Assembly: GCF_032854445.1 (NCBI RefSeq)
Contig: NC_088301.1
Span: forward strand, 4,141,703-4,205,702
Reading direction: 5' to 3'
Origin: Liolophura sinensis
Lineage: Eukaryota > Mollusca > Polyplacophora > Chitonida > Chitonidae
Length of the DNA: 64,000 nucleotides
Shown here: one piece after another, positions 36,650 through 48,100 of the stretch
How the letters are laid out: each line of letters begins with the position of its first letter
Position numbering within the stretch: the stretch's first letter is position 1
Made by a program: the position numbers and the translations under genes
Notes under the pieces: model-generated
Databases searched by the model: none
What the model saw: only the letters and a program-made list of their open reading frames with translations
What the model was told of the DNA's origin: nothing

Positions 36650-38855
36650 TCATCATTACTGATCATGGCACTGTAGGACTAAATAAATTGATAAAACAGT
36701 TATGTGAACTATCATCACTGGTCATGACACTGCTAGACTAAATGATTGATAGAACAGTTATGTGAATTATCATTACCCTCGATAATCATTACTCTCCATG
36801 ACACTGCTAGACTAAATGAATTGATAAAACAGTTATGTGAATTATCACCACTGGTCATGACACTGCTAGACTAAATGAATTGATAAAACAGTTATGTGAA
36901 TTATAATCACTGGTCATGACACTGCTAGACTAAATGAATTTCTAAAACAGTTATGTGAATTATAGTCACTGGTCATGACACTGCTAGACTATATGAATTG
37001 ATAAAACAGTTATGCGAACTATCATCACTGGTCACTGCTAGGCTAAATGAATTTATAAAACAGTTATGTGAATTATAATCACTGGCCATGACACTGCTAG
37101 ACTAAATGAATTTATAAAACAGTTATGTGAATTATAATCACTTTTCATTACACTGCTAGACTAAATAAATTTATAAAACAGTTATGTGAATTATCATCAC
37201 TGGTCATGACACTGCTAGACTAAATAAATTTATAAAACAGTTATGTGAATTATCATCACTGGTCATGACACTGCTAGACTAAATGAATTTATAAACAGTA
37301 ATGTGAATTATCATCACTGGTCATGACACTGCTAGGCTAAATGAACTGATAAAACAGTTATGTGAATTATAATCACTGGTCATGACACTGCTAGACTAAA
37401 TGAATTGATAAAACAGTTATGTGAATTATAATCAAGGCCATGACACTGCTAGGCTAAATGAATTGATAAAACAGTTATGTGAATTATAATCACTGGCCAT
37501 GACACTGCTAGTCTAAATGAATTGATAAAACAGTTATGTGAATTATAATTACTGGTCATGACACTGCTAGACTAAATAAATTTATAAAACAGTTATGTAA
37601 ATTATAATCACTGGTCATGACACTGCTAGACTAAATGAATTGATAAAACAGTTATGTGAATTATAATCACGGCCATGACACTGCTAGGCTAAATGAATTG
37701 ATAAAACAGTTATGTGAATTATAATTACTGGTCATGACACTGCTAGACTAAATGAATTGATAAAACAGTTATGTGAATTATCATCACTGGTCATGACACT
37801 GCTAGACTAAATGAATTGATAAAACAGTTATGTGAATTATCATCACTGGTCATGACACTGCTAGACTAAATGAATTGATAAAACAGTTATGTGAACTATC
37901 ATCACTGGTCACTGCTAGGCTAAATGAATTTATAAAACAGTTATGTGAATTATAATCACTGGTCATGACACTGCTAGACTAAATGAATTGATAAAACAGT
38001 TATGTGAATTATCACCACTGGTCATGACACTGCTAGACTAAATGAATTGATAAAACAGTTATGTGAATTATAATCACGGCCATGACACTGCTAGACTAAA
38101 TGAATTGATAAAACAGTTATGTGAACTATCATCACTGGTCACTGCTAGGCTAAATGAATTTATAAAACAGTTATGTGAATTATAATCACTGGTCATGACA
38201 CTGCTAGACTAAATGAATTGATAAAACAGTTATGTGAATTATCACCACTGGTCATGACACTGCTAGACTAAATGAATTTCTAAAACAGTTATGTGAATTA
38301 TAATCACTGGTCATGACACTGCTAGACTAAATGAATTGATAAAACAGTTATGTGAATTATAGTCACTGGTCATGACACTGCTAGACTACATGAATTGATA
38401 AAACAGTTATGTGAATTATAATCACTGGTCATGACACTGCTAGACCAAATAAATTTATACAACAGTTATGTGAATTATCATCACTGGTCACTGCTAGACT
38501 AAATGAATTGATAAAAAAGTTATGTGAATTATCATCACTGTCATGACACTGCTAGACTAAATGAATTTATAAACAGTAATGTGAATTATCATCACTGGTC
38601 ATGACACTGCTAGGCTAAATGAATTTCTAAAACAGTTATGTGAATTATCACCACTGGTCATGACACTGCTGGACTAAATGAATTGATAAAACAGTTATGT
38701 GAATTCTCATCACTGGTCATGACACTGCTGGACTAAATGAATTGATAAAACAGTTATGTGAATTCTCATCACTGGTCATGACACTGCTAGGCTAAATGAA
38801 TTGATAAAACAGTTATGTGAATTCTCATCACTGGTCATGACACTGCTAGGCTACT
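36650..38855. repeat. 59-bp satellite-like array, about 37 copies
   Basis: Unit GACTAAATGAATTGATAAAA, CAGTTATGTGAATTATCATC, ACTGGTCATGACACTGCTA. Variants (ATTTATAAAAC, TATAATCAC, shortened GGTCACTGCTAGG) recur in groups, showing that blocks of several units were copied together. It lies beyond the SULT-B stop codon, 3' of the gene. Confidence 0.95.
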
Positions 38856-38861
38856 CTCCCA

Positions 38862-39015
38862 CAGTTCAAACACTGTCCAATTCTCACAATACAAATACTG
38901 TCCAATTCTCACAATACAAATACTGTCCAGTTCTCACAAAACAAACACTGTCCAATTCTCACAATACAAACACTGTCCAATTCTCACAATACAAACACTG
39001 TCCAATTCTCACAGT
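38862..39015. repeat. 25-bp array next to the SULT-B stop codon
   Basis: Six units of TCCAATTCTCACAATACAAA then CACTG. On the minus strand it begins about 14 bp after TAA, so it is presumably in the 3' UTR. Confidence 0.92.
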
Positions 39016-39028
39016 AGTGTCGATCTTC

Positions 39029-39138
39029 TTACTCAAAAACAATGTGCATCTTACTGTCTTTCATTTCCTTCTCGTATACTTTATCAAACCGTTTATTTTG
39101 ATCTGTGGTGAAATGATTTTTCCAGTCGCCGATCACAC
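39029..39138 (-). CDS. SULT-B coding exon 5 (C-terminus)
   Basis: 110 nt, acceptor ATTTCAG|GT. Encodes VIGDWKNHFTTDQNKRF and ends MHIVFE then TAA (39029-39031). The exon is too short to stand out as an open frame but is certain from the GDWKNHFT motif. A 25-bp array begins about 14 bp after the stop codon. Confidence 0.88.
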
Positions 39139-42100
39139 CTGAAATGATGACAAGCCAAACAATTCATTGATAAGAGATTCGTTGATATTGATATACATGT
39201 ACACGCAATATGAAGGCACGTACTATGAAGGCACGTACTATGAAGACACGTACTATGAAGACACGCAATGTGAAGACACGCAATGTGAAGACATGCAAAG
39301 GCGTCAACAAACAGCATTTTAATATTTTATGTATTGCCCATAGATGACCACATTTTAAGAAATTCGACTTTTAAGTTTGGTAGGCCTGCAGAAATTAGCC
39401 CCGAGGCGTGCATTTTTGTAATTTGTGGTAGGTGTGAACATTCTGTGCCTATACAGCATTTTGCTATCTCATCGTGCATCCGTACGTCAACAGCATACAC
39501 TCAAACAACTGTATAGGATCAGCGGACACTTTCACAAAACCTCGTTAATCAATCTTTCGTAACTTTTCTCGAAGATGACGTCGCCTTATGGTACTTTAAC
39601 CTGGACAACGTCTTTTACGAAAAAAGTTACGCAGAATGTGACTGACGAAGTTTTGTGAAAGTGAACCCAGCCTTTTTGTTGCTCACATCGCTCTATTTGA
39701 CATAACGGTAGAAAGTTATTTGTTAACGGCGCATTAAGCTCATTCTTGATGGTAGTAATTTTTGGTAACGTTGGTACCTTATTTGTTATTGATAGCAGGC
39801 TAATTGATCTTCGTTTTTGTGCCTTTTGTATTTGTCACTGATTTTACTCTAGTTGGTGATTTTTCCGATATTTGATAGTTGCACCGCTTTTAATGGATGT
39901 ATCATATTTGCATTCAGCGGTAGTCCGTTGGTTTGTGGCGATATCATATTTTACTCCTGTGGTGCCCATTTGTCATTGGCGGTACCCCACTCGTTAAAGG
40001 CTACCTCACTTGTTATTGAAGTACTTCATCCGTTATAGGTTACTTCACCTGGTACTGGTGGTACTTCACTCGTTATAGGCTACCTCATCTGGTATTGGCC
40101 ATATCCCACTCGTTATAGGCTACTTCACGGGGTATTGGCGGTAATTTATTCGTTATAGGCTACTTCAAGGGGTATTGGCGATACTTTACTCGTTAAAGGC
40201 TACTTCACCTGGTATTGGCGATACTTAACTCGTTAAAGGCTACTTCACCTGGTATTGGCGGTACTTTATTCGTTATAGCTTACCTGGTATTGGCGGTACT
40301 TCACTCGTTATATGCTACCTCACCTGGTATTAGCGGTACCCCACTTGTTAAAGGCCACTTCACCCGGTATTGGCGGTACTTCATTCGTTATAGGCTATTT
40401 CACTAGGTATTGGCGGTACTTCATTGGTTATAGGTTACTTCGCCTGGTATTGGCGATACTTCACTCGTTATAGGCTATTTCACTAGGTATTGGCGGTACC
40501 CCACTCGTTAAAGGCCACTTCACCTGGTATTGCCGGTACTTTATTCGTTATAAGTTACTTCACCTGGTATTGGCGGTACCCCACTCGTTATAGGCTACCT
40601 CACTTGTTATTGAAGTACTTCATTCTTTATAGGTTACTTCACCTGGTACTGGTGGTACTTCACTCGTTATAGGCTACCTCATCTGGTATTGGCGATATCC
40701 CACTCGTTATAGGCTACTTCACGGGGTATTGGCGGTACTTCATTCGTTATAGGCTTTTTCACTAGGTATTGGCAGTACTTCATTCGCTGTAAGCCACTTC
40801 ACCTGGTATTGGCGGTACTTCATTCGTTATAGGCTATTTCACTAGGTATTGGCGGTACTTCATTCGTTATAGGCCACTTCACCTGGTATTAGCGGTACTT
40901 CATTCGTTATAGGTTACTTCACCTGGTATTGGCGGTACTTCACTCGTTATAGGCTATTTCACTAGGTATTGGCGGTACTTCATTCGTTATAGGCCACTTC
41001 ACCTGGTATTGCTGGTACTTTATTCGTTATAAGTTACTTCACCTGGTATTGGCGGTACCCCACTCGTTATAGGCTACCTCACTTGTTATTGAAGTACTCC
41101 ATTCTTTATAGGTTACTTCACCTGGTACTGGTGGTACTTCACTCGTTATAGGCTACCTCATCTGGTATTGGCGATATCCCACTCGTTATAGGCTACTTCA
41201 CGGGCTATTGGAGGTACTTTACTCGTTATAAGCTACTTCAAGGGGTATTGGCGATACTTTACTCGTTATAGGCTACTTCACCTGGTATTGGCGATACTTA
41301 ACTCGTTAAAGGCTACTTCACCTGGTATTGGCGGTACTTTATTCGTTATAGGTTACCTGGTATTGGTGGTACCTCACTCGTTATATGCTACTTCATCTGG
41401 TATTAGCTGTACCCCACTCGTTATAGGCCACTTCACCTGGTTTTGGCGGTACTTCATTCGTTATAGGCTATTTCACTAGGTATTGGCGGTACTTCATTTG
41501 TTATAGGCCACTTCATCTGGTATTGGCGGTACTTCATTCGTTATAGGTTACTTCACCTGGTATTGGCGATACTTAACTCGGTAACCTGGTATTGGTGGTA
41601 CTTTATTCGTTATAGGTTACCTGGTATTGGCGGTACTTCACTCGTTATATGCTACCTTACCTGGTATTAGCGGTACCCCACTCGTTATAGGCCACTTCAC
41701 GTGATATTGGCGGTACTTCATTCGTTATAGGTTACTTCACCTGGTATTGGCGGTACTTTATTCGTTATAGGCCACTTCACCTGGTATTGGCGGTACTTCA
41801 CTCGTTATATGCTACCTCACCTGGTATTGGCGGTGCTTCACTTGTTATAGGCCACTTACATGCTACCTCACCTGGTATTAGTGGTACTTCACTCGTTATG
41901 CGGCACTTCGCCTGGTATTGGTGGTACTTCACTTGTTATAGGCTACTTCACTTGGTATTGGTGGTACTTCACTTTTTATGGGCTACTTCACTTGTTATAG
42001 GCCACTTCACCTGGTATTGGTGGTACTTCGCTCGTTACACGGTACTTCTCCTGGTATTGGTGATACTTCACTTGTTATAGGCTACTTCACTTGATATTGG

Positions 42101-45100
42101 TGGTACTTCACTTGTTATAGGCTACTTCACTTGATATTGGTGGTACTTCACTTTTTATGGGCTACTTCACTTGGTTTTGGTGACACTTCACCTGGTATTG
42201 GTGGTACTCCACTCGTTATAGGCTACTTCACTTGATATTGGTGGTACTTCACTTGTTACAGGGTATTTCACTTGGTATTGGTGGTACTTCACTTGTTACG
42301 GGCTACTTCACTTGTTATAGGCCACTTCACCTGGTATTGGTGGTACTTCACTCGTTACACGGTACTTCTCCTGGTATTAGTGATACTTCACTTGTTATAG
42401 GCTACTTTACTTGATATTGGTGGTATTTCACTTGTTATAGGGTACTTCACCTGGTATTGGTGGTACTTCACTTTTTATGGGCTACTTCACTTGGTTTTGG
42501 TGACACTTCACCTGGTATTGGTGGTACTCCACTCGTTAAAGGCTACTTCACTTGATATTGGTGGTACTTCACATGTTATAGGGTACTTCACTTGGTATTG
42601 GTGGTACTTCACTTGTTACGGGCTACTTCACTTGTTATAGGCCACTTCACCTGGTATTGGTGGTACTTCACTTGTTATACGCTACTTCACTTGGTATTGG
42701 CGGTACTTCACTCGTTATAGGCTACCTCACCTGGTATTGGTGGTACTCCACTTTTTATGGGTTACTTCACCTGGTATTGCCAGTACTCTACTCGTTATAG
42801 GCTACCTCACCTGGTATTGGCGGTACTTCACTCGTTATAGGCTACTTCACCTGGTATTGGCGTTGCTTCACTCGTTATAGTCTATTTCACGTGGTATTGG
42901 CGGTACTTCACTCGTTATAGGCTACTTCACCTGGTTTTGACGGTACTTCACTCGTTACACGCTACCTCACCTTGTATGGATGATACTTCACTTGTTATAG
43001 GCTACTTCGCCTGGTATTGGTGTTACTTCTCTCGTTATAGGCTACTTCACCTGGTATTGGCGGTACTTAACTCGTTATAGGTTACTTCACCTGGTATTGG
43101 TGTTGCTTCACTCGCTATAGGCTACTTCACCTTGTATTGGCGGTACTTCACTCGTTATAGGCTACTTCACCCGGTATTGGCGGTACTCCACTCATTATAG
43201 GTTACTTCACCTGGTATTGGCCTTGTTTCACTCGTTATGGGCTACTTCACCTGGTATTGGCGGTACTTCACTCGTTATAGGCTACTTCACCTGGTATTGG
43301 CGGTACTTCACTCGTTATAGGCTACTTCACCTGGTATTGGCGGTACTTCACTCGTTATAGGCTACTTCACCTGGTATTGGCGGTACTTCACTCGTTACAC
43401 GCTACCTCACCTGGTATGGATGATACTCCACTTGTTATAGGTTACTTCACCTGGTATTGGTGTTGCTTCACTCGTTATGGGCTACTTCACCTGGTTTTGA
43501 CGGTACTTAACTCGTTATAGGTTACTTCACCTGGTATTGGTGTTGCTTCACTCGTTATAGGCTACTTCACCTGGTTTTGACGGTACTTCACTCGTTATAG
43601 GTTACTTCACCTGGTATTGGTGTTGCTTCACTCGTTATAGGCTACTTCACCTGGTTTTGACGGTACTTCACTCGTTATACGCTATCTCACCTGATATGGA
43701 TGATACTCCACAAGTTACAGGCTACTTCACCTGGTATTGGCAGTACTCTACTTGTTGTAGGCTACTTCACCTGTTATTGGCAGTACTCCACTCGTTATAG
43801 GCTACTTCACCTGGTATTGGCGGTACTTCACTCGTTATACGCTATCTCACCTGGTATGGATGATACTCCACTCGTTATAAGCTACCTCACTTGTTACTGG
43901 CGGTCCCTCACTCGTTATAGGCTACTTCACCTGGTATTGGCGGTACTTCACTCGTTATAAGCTACCTCACCTGGTATGGATGATACTTTACAGGCTACTT
44001 CAGCTGGTATTGGCAGTACTTCACTCGCTATAGGCTGCTTCACCTGGTATTGGCGGTATTTCACTCGTTATACGCTATCTCACCTGGTATGGATGATACT
44101 CCACAAGTTACAGGCTACTTCACCTGGTTTTGGCAGTACTCTACTTGTTGTAGGCTACTTCACCTGTTATTGGCAGTACTCCACTCGTTATAGGCTACTT
44201 CACCTGGTATTGGCTGTACTTCACTCGTTATACGCTATCTCACCTGGTATGGATGATACTCCACACGTTACAGGCTACTTCACCTGGTATTGGCAGTACT
44301 CTACTTGTTGTAGGCTACTTCACCTGTTATTGGCAGTACTCCACTCGTTATAAGCTACCTCACCTGGTATTGCCAGTACTCTACTCGTTATAAGCTATCT
44401 CACTCGCTATTGGCGATAACCTGTTTGTTGATGGCTGTGCCACAACTGTTTACTGTTGTTACCATATTTATTAATGATGTACTCTTTTTGTTAGCACAGT
44501 ATCATATTTGTTTAGGGCAGTAAGCAATTTATAAATAGCGGCACCACATTTGTACACCAAATTGTTATGAGCGGCACCTCACTTGTTTTTGACGGCATTT
44601 TATTTACTAGTGGCTGTGCCCTAATTCTTGAAAGGAAGGACAATTCAGACCAAATGTATATGAATACATCGAAAAAATACCCAACATAAAGTATAAAAAG
44701 AATAACTCTTTTTTTTGTAATGCTCGAAACCACCGCCATGTCATCAATTGCAACCAATCATGCGCGAGTTATTTTTATAACCCAAGAGCGCACGTGTTTC
44801 CGCTGACACACAGCTTTGCTTTTTGACCATATGAGCGTGTGGTAAAAGTGACGTCACGTCGTGTTTCCGGTTTCTCTAGCAAGGCGTATCCCATGACGTA
44901 GTAAGAATTCCAAATTAAAAGCTGATTTACATCAAACACGCCAGAACAAAATGGATGTGGTCGTTTTGGTTTGTTTCCACCCCTCTTCTAGAGTAAATAC
45001 GTTATACTGTTTGTTGTTTTTTCTTTTCATGGTAGCACCTTATTTTTGTTTTAATTCCGATACCAAATTTTTAACGACTGTAACATATTTAATAACAACT

Positions 45101-48100
45101 TCTGTTGTCTCCCACCTTTCCTTAAAAACCCGATTTCTCCGTTCCGCCATTGTTGTCTTTCTTCTTCCGAGTATCCGACCTTGGTCTTGCCTTTTTTCAT
45201 GGCGGCAAAGTCACACTTTTCGGACAAACGCTTGAAAAACGGTTCATTACGCGGCAAGCAAAGAAATTCAGCAAGCCTGTGTACTTCGGAATCGAAATTC
45301 TGGAAGCAGAAAAAATAGTACCATTTCAACATTTATGAATATCATGTATACATCTTCATTGTCTTTAACATATCGACCTCTGTCATTTTACACACATTTT
45401 GTTCTCTTTAACACCCAGAGGATTTCCTGTATGCTTTCTTCCTGGTGTCCTCTCGTCTTCTCTTCTGGGCGTTATTTCCTATTATCTTCCGGGTGTTCTC
45501 TAGTCCTCTCTTTCAGGTGTTTTCTCGTCTTATCTTCCCTGTGTTCTCTAGAGCCCACTTGGCTTTCACCAGTATCACATTGAGAAAAGTTCGCTAATAT
45601 ATATATATACAATTTGCCAAATGTCGGTGGTTTGATCCGGTCGGTAATGTACACGTGTTGAGTTCTTCAGTTTTGTGTAAAAACAATAAAAACATATTTT
45701 GTCGTGATATCTTCTGGTCGTCAAATAAAACTAAAGCGACATACCAGTGAAGGAAGTGACCTTTAAACAGCTTTTTACCGTGTTTTTAAAAATCCTAATT
45801 CTGTTACTTCGTCCACATACCCTTTTCAAACTTTCATAATAAATAACATGTATAGGAGCAGTTGGATGTTCTTTAATCCCTCTTTCCCATCCCTTCACAT
45901 GAGTTGACCACTTGCCATAGTCCGCTGAAAAACACACAAAAAGTTCATTATTAAGAACACAAGGGATAGAGGGAATGTACTGGAAACTCTACCACCCTAC
46001 GAAAGTAATCTGTCTGTTAAATGGGCATCTGGGAAGACATATGATACCCAACGAAAATGTTAGGCTCGTTGTTTGAAAGAGTTGGGTTATAGCGTTGTGA
46101 GTCCCAGTTATCTCCCCTGCTGATTGGGACTAAGTAGTTCGACAGCGTGTAAGGTACACAGGAATAACGTCATATTTTATTTTGAAGACTTGAGCCAAAT
46201 TTAGCGGCCTATGCAGTTACCCAAAATCAGAGTAGAACAACTGGAGATTCATTTTTGGGCAAAGTAGAAAACTGAAGGCCCTGCTTAAAGTTAAATCTGG
46301 CATTGAAGGCAATGAACACTCTAGCATGAAGTACATGTCAGATGAAAGACCAATAAATAATGTCGGCGAAAATAGATTGACTTATTCTGTAGAATATTTT
46401 TGACTTAGTAAAATGTATTTAAATCTTTGGATTCTACTGTGACCTTTTCTGACCATATTTCGACCAGGGGTGTCACTTCAGCTTTTTGCCACTTGACAAA
46501 CAGATTCCTACATTTCATCATTCACAGTGCATCTATATTTAGAGCCATGAATGCATTAAACAAATGGGCCTTGAAACAAACTATTTCAAGCCAAAAATAC
46601 TGCTGTGACGTCACTGATACGCGCAAAATAGAAGTGTAGAGACATGTTTTGGAGATGATGTAAACGAGTACGAATGCAATGTTAAATGGACAATTATCAT
46701 CTATTTTTGTATAAAAAAACCATTCTTATAGAAAATACAGTGTACAAGTCGTAAGTGGGTTAACGTCGTGAGATTAAGTTGTAAGTGGGTTTTCGTCGTT
46801 AGGCTGAGTCGTGAGCAATTTTCGTCGTGAGGATGAGTCGTAAGTGGTTATCGTCGTGAGGTTGAGTCGTAAGTGGTTATCGTCGTGAGGTTGAGTCGTA
46901 AGCGGGCTATCGTCCTGAGGTTGTCGTAAGGGCATTATCGCCGATGGTCTGAAAGTCTCTAATGTTCCGTTGATACATTATAGGATTGGCTTTGCACACG
47001 GTCGTGCGTAGAACACAATCAAAATTACATATTGTGCAAGCTATATTTTGATGTGTTTTCATTCTTCCAAATGACTGGTGAGTTTTGTGTACATGATTTG
47101 ACATATGCAAAATAACAACATTATTCCACAAGGATTTCACGAATGGAATATCTCCACAACCTTAAAACTTGAAAAACCACATAAGGCCTCTGTGTCATCC
47201 GGAATATTGAAAAGTAGCACAACATGATAAAAACTGTAAACTGAACCAACTGTTAACATGGTACTTTCGAAACCTTACGCCACAGCCTTTCAGCACAGTT
47301 TGATTCACTGATTAAAAAACTGATTAGCTTTGGTAATGATACATTGAATGATTCGTTGACTGATTGGCTCATTGCCGTATTGTTTGGTTGCTGGATTGAT
47401 TCACGGACTTAACTAAACTGTATTCATCGCAAATAAACACTATGAAATAAGCATAAATAAGGGTTTCCATGAGATACCTTTGCCTTCTAACCACATCTCA
47501 AAGTAGTCCGGCCAGATGCCATGATAATCATACACCCCAACCAGTCCCTTGTGGTGATGGTAATGAGAGACGCAGACATCTTTCGGATTCCTTAAAATGT
47601 ATACCATCTTGGATCCCTTCCTGAACACATCCGGTGGAATGTCTTCAAACTGTAAGTGATGACTCAGACATCTTGGTGACCTCATTTTATCGAAATGTTC
47701 TTGATCACAAAAATCCAGCATAGCCAACATCTTATTTCCTTTGACGTATTCGGTATTTCCGATCAGCAACATGTTGCAGATTTCCCAGAGCCAATTTCCG
47801 CCTGTTGTGTGGAACAAAGAAAAAGTATACATAGATGAAATACGGTGCTAAACACACAAGGAAAGTACGAAATACAGGAACCTCATCTAGGCCTCACGAT
47901 CCGTGAATTACCATAGGCCCCTGCTTAGTCCCTCATTATGCTGGGCAGAGGAAAGACGCCCAGAAGCATGTGGCCCACGCGGCTAAGTCTGACAGTTTTT
48001 GAAGTAGGCCTACATTTATACCTGGTGTTAGAATGGTGAGCAAGGAATCGCTGACGTAACGTCCAACGTACAAGATACGTGTATTGTGAAGCCCGACTCG

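Noticed and set aside
36650-38855. CRISPR array
   Set aside because: Head-to-tail tandem units without distinct unique spacers, in eukaryotic sequence; no cas genes.
40215-44353. Many 60-125 codon frames such as ATSPGIGGT and LVLAVLHSL
   Set aside because: By-products of the 40-bp intronic array.
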